A stretch of DNA of 64,000 bases, taken from Ramazzottius varieornatus (taxonomy: Eukaryota; Tardigrada; Eutardigrada; Parachela; Ramazzottiidae). This document shows positions 38,989 to 49,831 of the stretch, piece after piece. Numbering within the stretch: the first letter of the stretch is position 1; each line of letters opens with the position of its first letter. Below the pieces are notes generated by a model. The model saw only the letters and a program-made list of their open reading frames with translations, made no database searches and was not told the DNA's origin. The stretch lies in contig BDGG01000003.1 in assembly GCA_001949185.1 (NCBI GenBank), positions 3,517,158-3,581,157 of the forward strand. The letters are read 5' to 3'. The position numbers and the translations under genes were made by a program.

Positions 38989-40051
38989 AACGAATCAGTT
39001 GAGCACCAAAGAGAAGTATCGTTGGAAGACACACCAAGATGGCAGGAAAATTCTCCGCGCCAAAGAGCAGGTAGTCACATTTGAGCAAAACCGTACAATC
39101 AACTGAGACGATCGGCACGATGCGGACGAAACGAGGCTTCAACCCGATCCCTTGCAGGTATGCGGAGAGCTGTTCAGCGGTGATGTGCTTCGGAACACCC
39201 CTGATGGCGAAGTCGCGACTCGGAAGGCCTCGCGCTTGTAGTGGACTGGCTGTTATGGTCTTCTCGTCAACCTGCTGAGTGTCTTTCATAATGACAGGTC
39301 TCACCTTCCGCGGGAATCCATTGTTCTTCGGTAGTTGAGGTTTTCGTGCTGCAATGGAAGCGAACGTAGGGGTGGTGGCAGGCTGCTCCGTTGGAATGGG
39401 GGCACTATGCTCGGTAGATGGGGATCATTAGGCGGGACGAACAGCCGTTGGGGGGTGTTCTCCAATGTGGACAATCTCTTCAGGATGGCCTCATGGCTAT
39501 CCCGTACGATCTTGATTTCGCCTTTCAGCTTCTGATTCGCAACCTGTAATGGCTTGACATGGTTTCTCATACCTTCTTCCAAGCAGACCTGGAAATTGTT
39601 CAGCGTGTCGATTAGGATTCGCCTAACGGATATGTCGATGGCTGCCGTTGCCTCTATTGGCATCTCCACTCCCGTGAAGTCAGGATACGTCGCTTCCACA
39701 GCTTCTCGCACCTTTGTCTTCATCGTTTCTTCCATCTTGGACGGAAGCAGCAGGATGTTGTCGCGGAGGTCGTAGGTTGGTAGGTGCACATTAATAACAG
39801 GATCTTCGTCCGAACTTGTTACGAACAGGGGAGCCCCAGGACTTCCGCACCCATTCGTCTTCATATTGTCCACAGCATTCGTATAACTTTCCAGGAGCGT
39901 GTCTTTGTTCCCGGAGGTGGGAAGATTCATGGCCTTTAGGTGCTGTTTCAGGGATTATTTCGATAGACGAGGGATCCACTATAGTAGTAGATACAGGTTG
40001 ATTGCTCAAAAGAGCAAGGGGCTTAATGACTGCCTGATTGTGATTAAACAC
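38978..40051 (-). pseudogene. Decayed retrotransposon ORF1/Gag-like sequence
   Basis: Two overlapping minus-strand open frames (39301-39930 and 38978-39304) join through an apparent one-base frameshift near 39300, and a third frame extends the 5' side to about 40051. The translation has a helical, coiled-coil-like region (LKGEIKIVRDSHEAILKRLS), a Pro-rich linker (NDPHLPSIVPPF), and a segment FAIRGVPKHITAEQLSAYLQ that resembles the RNA-binding domain of LINE ORF1 or Gag-like proteins. A 7-bp tandem repeat sits at its 3' end. No reverse transcriptase is in the window. It could instead be an unrecognised host gene with a very short intron. Confidence 0.4.
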
Positions 40052-40310
40052 ATGGAACTAACTGACATGTCATATGGCAATGGCATGACAAGGAACGGTG
40101 AGCCCGCAGCTGCTCGCTGTTCGAAAACTTTATGGCGGCCAGATTGCGAATGCAGTGTGATCTGGATAAATCTAAAAACCAGGAGCACAACCTTCGGGAG
40201 AAAGGTAACGTAGCACCGACTAGAACTGCAAATTTTGTTCGATTTTGTACCATACAGCAGATGGCGGAAGTGGACTGCTGACAGTACCGGCTCCGGCTCC
40301 AGCTCACAAC

Positions 40311-42126
40311 TTATTTCTTCTCAAAAAGAGCAATAAAGAACCCTATCGAATCTACAGAAGAAACTGACGGGACAACATCAAACCTTTGTAACAGACCTGC
40401 ACATTCTTCGGTAACACCTTCCCTGACGAACCCGGATCTTCCTAAGTAAGGAGCCTGCTCGACCAAGTAGAGTTCAGGAAACTCTTTCAACATCCAGCTC
40501 ACCAGGTCTTCATTCTCGCTGGCGAAGACGGAACAAGTGGAGTACAACAGCCGGCCGCCTGGCTTCAATAGCGGCACCACAGACTTCACAATGCTCTTCT
40601 GTATTCTCTGGCACGATTTCAGCTGGTTGGGACTGAAAGACTTGAAAGAAAGCCTGGGCCTGTTGCCACTTCCGCTACATGGAGCGTCTATCAGTATTCG
40701 GTCGTAGACATATGGAATTGAAAGCTCTTTCCGCTCAGAAAGCTTCGAAGCATCCGCACAGAAGACTTCAATGTTGGAATATAACTTATTCACGATGGAA
40801 GAAAGTGCTGCGGCTCGTTTGGCTGATTTCTCTATGGCTATGACACGTCCTGTTCCATGCATCAAACTGGCAATGTGCAGGGTTTTACCGCCAGGTGCTG
40901 CGCAGCCTTGAAAGATACACACAAGAGCTGAATGCTGATGCATATCAAAAAAATAGCAACGGAAAACTTACAGTCCAAGATAGTTTCTCCAGGTTGCGGG
41001 TTCAAGACTTGCACGGCGACGCATGATGGTACGTTCTGGGCCATGAAAGCGGGATGTACAGCGAGGAACTCACTGAGGGAAGGCAACGGGTACCGTGGTT
41101 GGTCGATGGCGACACCCACGCCGGAAGTGCACTCTTTCTTGGCGAACAGTTCCTCGCGCGAGACTCGAGCGATACCAGACCCAACATAGTACAGCTTGAG
41201 GTCCGAAAAGCCGGACAGTCGTCCATACAAGCACTTGGCATTCACGTCGCAGTACTGCCAAAGGGTTCTGAATTATTCGACGACTCGAGCAAGTGTATAA
41301 AAGTCGAAAAAACCTACCACATCCCTGAAAACAAAATGCAGCTGGTTATTAGGGTAATGTGAGATACAAAGTTTGGGTTAGCAATCTTACACATGGTCTC
41401 CTTTGCGGATGTTAGCGGAACACGCCATGATGCCCGGCACGAAAAGGTCCGCTCCTCGAAGACACGACTCACCGGCAAGGACGTCAACGATGACTAAGAG
41501 GTCTCCGTCTTCTGGATGCTTCTCATCCATCGCGGAGACTGGGTTCTCCCTCGCACCTGACAACGCAACCCGCAGTACACATTAGCGGGCTTCCATTATA
41601 GCCGAACAGATTCGATGTCACGTGAAACTCGACCAGAGGGTAGAAAGGTGGCTAGAGCAGATACCGTCGGCGCGATCGAAGAAGCAAATCCAAGTATCCG
41701 AAACACCATCTACCACTCGGAGGCCCACTTCGAGTTCTTCCACATCAGCAAAGCGATTCCTGTTAGTATCCACAAGGCTTTTTCTTATCATCCGTTCTTG
41801 GTCATCCGGCACAACTCTGCTAAAAGGAACCGTCACGACTCACGTACTACTATCAGTGCTCAACCGGAAGTGATACACATGTGAGGATATGTAACGAAAC
41901 TATCTGAGTTATTTTCAGCTTGGGCACGTTCCTGGACACGTTTCTTACCGACGCACATTTCGGAAAAGCAAGAAGACATCTGGTTAAATCGCAGCGACGT
42001 CGTTAGCGGTGGCACTCGAAGTTCCTCCATGCATTCGTCGTTCGAAATTCCTCCCGGAGTACAGTACTCGGCGTGATACATCTCTCTAGTAGTTTGCATT
42101 ACAGAATCTGTCCGTTGGTCCGCCAT
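40311..42126 (-). CDS. NSUN6: tRNA (cytosine-5) methyltransferase NSUN6
   Basis: A SAM-dependent RNA methyltransferase; NSUN6 makes m5C72 at the 3' end of the acceptor stem of tRNA-Cys and tRNA-Thr and some mRNA sites. Six exons (41949-42126, 41665-41838, 41391-41556, 41318-41324, 40972-41254, 40311-40906) encode 467 residues against 469 in human. An N-terminal region (RVPPLTTSLRFN), a PUA domain (residues ~115-195, GESCLRGADLFVPGIM) and the Rossmann domain follow, with VLNPQPGETILDCCAAPGGK for SAM, both catalytic cysteine motifs (DAPCSGSGNRP and YSTCSVFASENE) and the terminal DSIGFFIALF. Exon 4 is only 7 nt (41318-41324) and is needed to restore the frame. The 3' splice site of exon 2 is my weakest junction. 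Confidence 0.95.
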
Positions 42127-42497
42127 CACGCTCCCCCATGAAACAGTACGCGAACTAGCAAAAGCAGGACCTTCCGAGTCAGGCTAAGTCATACTCTCGG
42201 CGAAAAACACACTAAAATCTCCACTGGACATTGGCGAACGGCGAGCGAGATGGAAATTTGAATCATTGTGTCGCGGCTATGGCCCAAAACTTTGACCCGA
42301 AGCAGGCCCAATCGCCGTTCAATACCGGACGTCTAATTACGTCACCAAATAATGTGAAGTGATTGATCACTTGACTGAAAGAAAATACAGCAACCGACGG
42401 TGCTTATAGCCTGGTCGAACAGCTGATCACACCTAAATCCGTCATGGACCGCCGCAGGCGGCCAACGGGAATGCATATGAATGATTGAATGGATGCC

Positions 42498-43124
42498 GGT
42501 AGTGCTGGCAAAAATACGATAAAATTCGATGGGATATTTTTCGATACAATATCGGCGGATATTTTATCGCGGTCTTCGATATTCATTCGATATCGATAAT
42601 TCGATACGATATTTTTCCGTTACCGTATTTTCGATATATCGTATCATATCGCAGCGATATATCGATATTTCTGGAATTTCAGTTTCTCCGGAATTCCACT
42701 GGTCCAAGCCCTAAAACTCAAGAAGCCGATTTCTACATAAAGTATTAGTAAGATCGAAAGTGTCGGATTCAGCAAAGACATGACTATACCACCAAGACTT
42801 CAAACACATGGAAACCTGGACAGAATTAGTACCAGAACGAAATGGGCGGAGTGTGCTCCATACGCCATGGCCAAAATCAAGTTTTGAAATCAACCATGGT
42901 CTTCCGTAAACGAGATATCACTAGCGAGTTTGCCATTCAGCAAAATACCGATATATCGAAAATATATCGATATGGCGCGATACGATATCGCCGAATATTT
43001 TGTTGCATTATTCGATACGAGTTTCGTATCGATATTTTCGACACGATATCTGCCGCATATCTTATCGCAAAGATTCGATATATTTCGATACGATATCGGT
43101 ATACCGTATCGTTGCCAGCACTAG
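42498..43124. mobile_element. hAT-like non-autonomous element made of CGATA repeats
   Basis: Bounded by inverted termini TAGTGCTGGCAA and TTGCCAGCACTA, a form common at hAT transposon ends. Internally two blocks (about 42515-42670 and 42945-43110) consist of degenerate CGATA/TATCG words on both strands and are themselves inverted to each other, around a 270-bp non-repetitive middle. No transposase is encoded. Confidence 0.82.
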
Positions 43125-43283
43125 ATGTCGGCAGTCAAAAAGTTCGTGCCATGATCGAACAGTAGAAGGTGCACCCTTGACAAGTGGCGGTGAAACTCAG
43201 GGGTCCACCAATGATTTTCTGCCTGGGGGTTCGAGATTTGTTTTAGGGATCAGCTGTTTTTGGGGTGGGGATGCACCTCTCCT

Positions 43284-43327
43284 AGGATCATGGCACGAAC
43301 TTCGTATGGCAAGCGGCGTCCATGTGC
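43284..43327. repeat. Dispersed repeat fragment, copy B
   Basis: Matches 20559-20599 (see there), in the same orientation. No element ends could be defined. Confidence 0.6.
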
Positions 43328-43596
43328 AGTTGTTCTTATCGCAAATTTATCGGAGACTCGGGGTTATCTAAATCGATAGAAACATCTACAGTATTTGCGA
43401 AGGTTGGAGGAACGATCTTATCAGATCTTATCGAATCGTGCCACGTTTAAGGTTGGGAATGCGGCAGTACGGCATTTCAAAGCAAGTCCCTACGAGTCGG
43501 ACCGAGCGACGGAAGCGACAGGCTGGGGAAGAACTCTGTGTCAGTCTTGGGGACGGTCTCTTTCTGAATGGTGGATGAGCAGCCGGTTTGGGACAC

Positions 43597-45332
43597 ATGG
43601 ATGCACTCATCGATGAGACTTCTTCCGGACTTGGCAGAGTAGTCACCTGTGTCGCACCTGTCAACATTGCTGTCGTAAAATACTGTAAGGCTCCAACTAC
43701 GAAATTTTGGTCTTATTTTGACTGGTACATTTGTTTGTGCGTTTGTTGACAGGGGGAAAGACCAACGAAGACCTCATTATCCCGCTGAATGATTCCATAA
43801 GTCTCACGCTGTCGACGGAACATCTTCGAGCGAGAACGACGATTAAAACCATTCCTCAGTCCAACGATATCACGTTCGAGCTCAATGGTGTGACGGAAAA
43901 GCTGACGAAACGCTTATCCCGCGCTATACAGCTCTGTAAGTCAAGCCCATCAAGTCAACCGGAAGTCCGCAGAGTGAAGGGGTGTCCACCACTATATATT
44001 GCAGGTCGCGAAGAAGCCGTTCGGCAGAACACAGCAACACAGGAGGTGGTCTCTGCCGGACTAACAATCATCAGCGACAACAACTTCCCCACCGCTGCTG
44101 GATTAGCTTCTTCCGCTGCGGGATTTGCTTGCTTAGGTTCGGTAAATTTGAACCGTCATCCTCCCTAATGACATGAGGAAAATAGCTGTTTCTATCTTTC
44201 CAGTATGTGCTCTGCAGCATCTTTACGGAATCCAGGGTGATGTCTCCGCGATAGTCCGGTCAGCAATTCCGCCGCCGAACGAATACGATCAACTGTTGAG
44301 CCTGAGTATCTAAGCGAAGTTGTAACTCCGATCTCCTTGCAGGCAAGGCTCCGGCAGTGCATGTCGCAGCGTTTTCGGAGGTTTTGTTAGATGGGCCAAG
44401 GGACATCGGGAAGACGGCAATGACTCCATAGCACGGCAGCTGTTTCCAGCGTCGCACTGGCCAGAGCTTCGAGTTTTGATCGTGGTTGTACGTCAACTAC
44501 TCATCACTTCCGGGTGTCAGTGACATCATGTTCAATGGTTCGATTTCAGGTTAGCGACCATAAGAAAGAAACTTCGTCGACAAAAGGGATGCAAACTACC
44601 GTAGAAACCAGCGACTTGTTGAAGTTCCGCACTGAAGTAGTCGTTCCAAAGCGTTGCGAAGACATGGAAAGAGCTATTGAGAAAAGGGACTTTCCAAGCT
44701 TTGCAGAACTGACCATGCGAGATAGCAACCAGTTTCATGCAACCTGCCTTGATACATATCCTCCTATTTTCTATCTAAATTCCACATCCCAAGAAATCTT
44801 AATGCTTTGTCACGACTACAACCAGAAGAAGGGAGCTGCAACGGTGAGCGCAAGTCAGATTCACGACCAATTAAGTTTACCATCTCTTGAAAGATACCGC
44901 ACAGTTTTGCGTTCTTGCAGGTCGCTTACAGTTTTGATGCGGGAGCAAACGCATTCCTATTTACATTGAACAAGAGTGTCCCTGAGATCTGCGGGCTTCT
45001 ACAAGCCAGGTTCGGGGTGACGGACTTTAAAGGAGATCCTGTCTCGGACTTCTGTTTACACGAGGTAAACGTTCACGCGTTCACGTTCAAAACGGATATA
45101 CGACCGTACGCCAAGGTTTGATTTCATTACGGATTTTAGGAACACGGAAGCTCCATCAGCGGGAGTAAAACAAAGGACGTTGTGAAATACGTGATAGTTA
45201 CAAAGGTAGAAAGTTACAGCCGGTGTTCGAACTCTCTGAAAGTTCTTTTGGTTTCTCCTTTATTGAAGTATTCATGGACTTCCTTAGGTCGGTGAAGGAG
45301 CTCACCTGGTCGAAAACGACACATCGTCCTAA
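43597..45332 (+). CDS. MVD: Diphosphomevalonate decarboxylase
   Basis: Last step of the mevalonate pathway: ATP-dependent decarboxylation of mevalonate 5-diphosphate to isopentenyl diphosphate in the cytosol. Nine exons (43597-43684, 43753-43935, 44005-44136, 44204-44258, 44343-44487, 44550-44843, 44921-45064, 45140-45205, 45288-45332) give 383 residues. GHMP-kinase-fold motifs are evident: [13 protein letters not shown] at the N-terminus, the phosphate-binding [33 protein letters not shown], the substrate region [38 protein letters not shown] and the final [11 protein letters not shown]. All catalytic signature residues are present. Its stop is 171 bp from the convergent SUN-gene stop. Confidence 0.97.
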
Positions 45333-45503
45333 CACGATCGAATTTCTGTTCACTTGCAGCTCTACTCAACATCCTTATCAAATTTCAATATCATCGCATC
45401 ACAGAGATTCTTTGGAAGAGACTTCGTACAAATCAATTTTCTGAACAAACAAAAAGGCAAGATGAGCTCGAAAGGCACTAATAATCTGGCACTGGAAAAA
45501 ATC

Positions 45504-46805
45504 TTACTCTAAATCTTGCGGAGTACCAAAAACTTTGAACCGGTACACGCAGGTGTACTCTGCTGAGCCGTGGTTACTGAGCACGCGAAGTTCAACAATT
45601 GGTACTGTTTTTGTCAGAGGAAACTGCACTTCGAAGTCTTGGTTCGAGACTCCGTTTAGCTGCATTGAGTAATTACCAAACAAGTGCGGATTCTGGTCGC
45701 TCACTTCATCCAGTCCCCACACTTCGAACTCATAAGGAGCACTGGTTAAGCGATGCTTGGGCACTGTGGCACCCATCACGTGAGCTAGTGCGAAGGAGGT
45801 AACTGAGATACTCTCGGCCAGCTGTATCACGAGAGTCCCTAGAAAAGACAGCTCGATAAGAAACAGATTTCGAATGGTGGTCTTATCACAATCAAACCTG
45901 GGAATTCGACGAAGCGCCAACAGCGTCCAGGCATAAGGATAGGCTGTAAGGGTGCATCGACGTGTGGATCTTCCGTTATGCCGCTCCACACTGCGAAGCC
46001 CAGAAAGGTCGCATCATAGTGAGGCATGGACTTTGTGTTCCGGGTTGTGAGGACTTTGGCGCCTAAAGTCGAGAGGGAAAAGTCAAATCCAATTTCCGGT
46101 TCGGACTCTAAATGGCGACGAAGGATGAGCTCGCTGAGAAGAGACTGGTAACCGAGCGCTACCTCGTTCTTGCTATCATCTTGACCTGGAAACACAACAG
46201 AATAAACTATAGGTCACTGAAATGGTAATAAAAACGGGTGAGTTACCAGCAGCAAGAAGATCATGGGCAATCTGAGATGTTACCACTTCCTGTTGGTGTT
46301 TAGTCAGCGTGATGTGCGTGATGGTATAAGCTGCCACCAAGGATAAAACTATGATACAAAACACTCCAGCCCATATACGATGGACATCGGCTCTGAAAAG
46401 GCTGCCTTTTCTTCGTGGGTAGAAATCAATCTCGCTCGTTCCATCGTGCAAGCGTTCCGGAGCGGGCAGGGGAGCGTCTCTTCGGCCAAAGATGCCTGGA
46501 CTGGTTGAGATTCTCTTGGGTTCCGGTGGGTAGACTATTTCCTTTAGCTTGGACTGTATAGTAGATGCGGGACCAGATTCTGGAGCAGAAGCACCGGACT
46601 GTTCTTCGCGAAGTCTTCGTCGGAGCGAGCCCGAACGGGAACGACGCCCTCTGTGGGATAAGTCCAAGACTGGAGAGGCGTTAGGCGAGTTCCTATTACC
46701 AGTGCTATTACTATTGTCTGGACGTAGCCGCGATCTGGAGCGTGGCGTACCGTAGCCGCTTTTGTCAGCGAGTCTGCGGAACATTTCTTTCAGCAGCTGG
46801 GACAT
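45504..46805 (-). CDS. SUN-domain inner nuclear membrane protein (LINC complex)
   Basis: SUN proteins trimerise in the perinuclear space and bind KASH proteins to link nucleus and cytoskeleton. Three exons (46247-46805, 45898-46185, 45504-45838) give 393 residues: a basic, Arg/Ser-rich nucleoplasmic N-terminus (~140 residues), one membrane helix near 143-162 (WAGVFCIIVLSLVAAYTI), a short lumenal linker with little coiled coil, and the SUN domain (~200-393) with GRCWRFVEFPGTLVIQLAES, FEVWGLDE and CVYRFKVFG. Compared with SUN1/SUN2 the lumenal coiled coil is nearly absent and the protein is short, closer in size to SUN3-5. ATG 46805 is the first in frame. Confidence 0.9.
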
Positions 46806-47679
46806 GAAGTTCGCTTTTTGACGATGCAACGGTGAAGGAAATAAATTTCACGGTGAACTGAAAACACAAAACCATAAACTGTCGGGAAAGATTAACAAGA
46901 ACCAAGTTTATTACACAAATTTGAGGAAATACGGTTTTTCCGGTACCTTCTTTGGCTAGAGATTGAAGAATGGAGTATCACTGTGGAGAATAGCAATCTG
47001 GGAGCAGGAATTAGAGTCGCCCGAGATTTTCCAGCTAGTTGATCTCGTTCGACATCTCAGCAACCGAATGAGATTTTCCCGTGCGCCATGGACTGCAAGT
47101 CTACAAGGAAACAAGATGGCTATTTTCAGATGGAGTGTAGTTAGCGTCCCTCTGCTACCATGAAGTGTAGTATTGAGAACCAACAGACTTCTAAGACTAA
47201 GAGCGGACGGAAGACTGGAACAACTCTTGGAACTGCGGAAGAAAAGCAGCTTTCGAACACCGTTAATTTTAATTTTAATTTTAAGATTGAAAACGCCGTT
47301 CAAAAATTTAAAATTCCAAAGCACTTTTCCGCGGTGCGCACGAACATGCACCTGCGTGCTCTGTTATATGCGTTCCGCTTCCACAGTTCCACTTCTCGTG
47401 TGGTTGTAACTCCAGTTAGTCCTGCCAGTTCAAGTAAGCAATTGATTCACACCGATCTTGATCGCATTTCCGGTCCAAAACTCATTTCCCACGTTGTTTT
47501 GGCAATTGGCACGCAGTCGTCGCTCCTTGTTCCGTCTGTCGTGCCGTGGAAGTCAAGACGAATTACAGGATTACTGAACAGTGGAGGACTACTACCACGT
47601 ACAGTAGCCGTTTCCTGATTCTGCGTATCATATTTGAGCTAACTCGAGTTCAGAGATCGCATTGCTTACGTTGGGCATC
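46806..47679. other. Divergent promoter region between SUN and NUBP2
   Basis: It separates two start codons pointing away from each other. A 152-codon open frame (47160-47618, +) is present but has no motif and includes an AATTTT tandem run near 47267; I treat it as chance. Confidence 0.5.
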
Positions 47680-49067
47680 ATGAAGAGTGATTCCGCTGTG
47701 GAGCCGCAAGGACCTGAGGAAAACACTCCTTCTGGACTGCGGGGTGTCAAGAACATAATCATCGTCATGTCCGGCAAAGGAGGAGTGGGGAAAAGTACGG
47801 TGACGGTTGAACTCGCTCTCACTTTACGTTCGATGGGCAAGAAGGTACATAGTATATACCTTAATTGTATATACGCTTATATAGCAGTTGTATGTCACAG
47901 AAACCTGCTCAACAGGTTCCCTACATCTCACGCTGTTCGAACGTTGGGTATAACCGAAATCTGTTTCAGGTTGGCATTTTGGACATTGATCTTTGTGGCC
48001 CAAGTATCCCGCGAATGTTCGGAATCAGTAACCAAAGAGTGCATCAAAGTTCTTATGGGTGAAGTACATGTATCTGGAGACCTGTGAACTATATATAAAC
48101 ACCTGTAGTTTGTTGTGTGTTTGTGTGAGTTCTTCAACTAACCGTGTGTGACCTGATTACAGGTGGATACCCGTTTATCCTTTGGCAGATAAGACAATCG
48201 CACTGATGTCCATTGGCTTCCTCATGAACAACCCGGACGAGGCTGTCGTATGGAGGGGACCCAAGAAGAACTGTAGGTCTCCGCTATGCACTTATATTGA
48301 CGTTCTCAAACGAAGTGCTGAAAGACGGTAGAGTGATTCTTTTGTAGCATTGATCAAGCAGTTACTTGACGGCGTTTACTGGGACGACATTGACTACCTG
48401 CTTATCGATACTCCTCCCGGAACATCTGACGAGCACATCACGATCGTAGAAGCATTGAGACAGTACAGCCCCGAAGGAGCAGTCCTGGTAACAACACCTC
48501 AAGTATGGTAGCATGCCCACGTTTATCTGATTTTTCCCGTGAAACAAGAGCTTAAGGTTATGGCGGTAGTTTTTTATAGGCTGTATCGGTAGCGGACGTA
48601 CGCAGGGAAATTACCTTTTGCCGGAAGGCAACATTGCCCATCTTGGGTGTGGTAGAAAACATGAGTGGCTTCATCTGCCCAAACTGCGAGGTATCACAAC
48701 GTTTTCGTACCGTTTCCTGTCTTTCTCGTACTCTAACCTGACCGCGGCAGAATGTAGATGGTACTTTTACTCACTTGTTGTTTGTAGGAATGCACGAATG
48801 TGTTCTCTTCCGGTGGCGGTAAGGACCTTGCCGAAGAATACGCCATTCCGTACCTCGGTGAGGAACCAAGAAATCTGAACCTAATAGAGTTCTTCGGTAC
48901 CCCTAATGTTTTTATTTACTTTGGTGTTTCTTACAGGAAATATTCCGATCGACCCGGAGCTCACGAAGACCCTCGAAGAAGGAGGCAACTTTATCGAAAA
49001 GTTCCCTGACTCTAGAGTGGCTAGCACGATGCGGACCATCGTTACGAACCTGATTCGAGATCAGTAA
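47680..49067 (+). CDS. NUBP2: Cytosolic Fe-S cluster assembly P-loop ATPase
   Basis: NUBP2/Cfd1 is a scaffold that with NUBP1 assembles [4Fe-4S] clusters for cytosolic and nuclear proteins. Seven exons (47680-47844, 47970-48058, 48163-48272, 48348-48502, 48580-48690, 48788-48857, 48937-49067) encode 276 residues. Seen: the deviant Walker [46 protein letters not shown], Walker B-type [25 protein letters not shown] with the cluster-binding CPNC pair, and the GNIPIDPEL end. The short N-terminus lacks the four-cysteine motif of NUBP1, which decides for NUBP2. Confidence 0.97.
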
Positions 49068-49831
49068 TATAGGCTCGTTTTCTCTTCCCGAAAGTGTTGT
49101 TGAAAAGTTAGAATTTATGAAGTTACGGTCCTATGGACCGTTGGTCTCCTCGTCCATAGAATAAGCCAATTTTCTTGAAAAGACTTTCCCCTTTGGTCCC
49201 ATCAATGTACCTACTAAAATCCTTCCTAATGCCAATTTTCGACTGAGAGTTTTGAACTTCAGGCCAGGCCTCGGTTCGTTGATAAAGTTGGATAAACAAA
49301 CTCGGTCGCGGGGAGTTTCAGTACTGCTAGTACTTGTACGAGCTCTTCAGCTCACAGCCGGAAGTGATGTAACGTAGTGTAAGGTTAGTATGTAATGTAA
49401 GGTGCCTCCCACACAGTCAATGTCAAATGAGGCAGCTGCCCAGCCCGAACAGATCGAGCTCGTTTAAAGTTTCAAGTTTATCTTCATCAGCTTCGTCGAT
49501 GCTTTGTCGAGGAAGGCAAAATCGATTTTACGTGCACTGACTACAGACATCGGAATGCCTTTCCGTCGTCTACGCTAGTGCAGAGTGCACTTGGAGGCTT
49601 CATCTCTCTTGCGGCTGTTGGTACCTGATGATGTGATGGAAATCGGAGCAGTCTGCTGAGCTTGCCGTTATTCAGCGGACATGATGGGCCTTCATCGTTC
49701 TCAGTGCGTATCTCTTCTTGTTCTAGGTTGATAACGCTACAACCGTCTTCTTGAATACAGTAGAAGCACCGTTGAATATATGACTACTGAACGGCAGTCC
49801 CGTCTTACGGGATAGGACTTCCAGTATCAAG
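49068..49831. other. Spacer between NUBP2 and PIEZO
   Basis: This 764 bp presumably contains the NUBP2 3' UTR and the PIEZO promoter. No coding sequence or repeat family recognised. Confidence 0.5.

Larger units (their letters stand above)
42127..43596. other. Divergent intergenic region with a CGATA-rich transposon
   Basis: It separates the start codons of NSUN6 (-) and MVD (+), hence probably contains both promoters. The centre is filled by the element at 42498-43124; a dispersed-repeat fragment follows at 43284. Confidence 0.55.

Noticed and set aside
43190-43260. tRNA-derived SINE suggested by a GGTTCGA B-box-like word
   Set aside because: No convincing A box at the right distance, no cloverleaf and no poly-A or simple tail.
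47160-47618. 152-codon open frame between SUN and NUBP2
   Set aside because: No motif, contains a simple AATTTT repeat, overlaps open frames on the other strand, and sits in a divergent promoter region.
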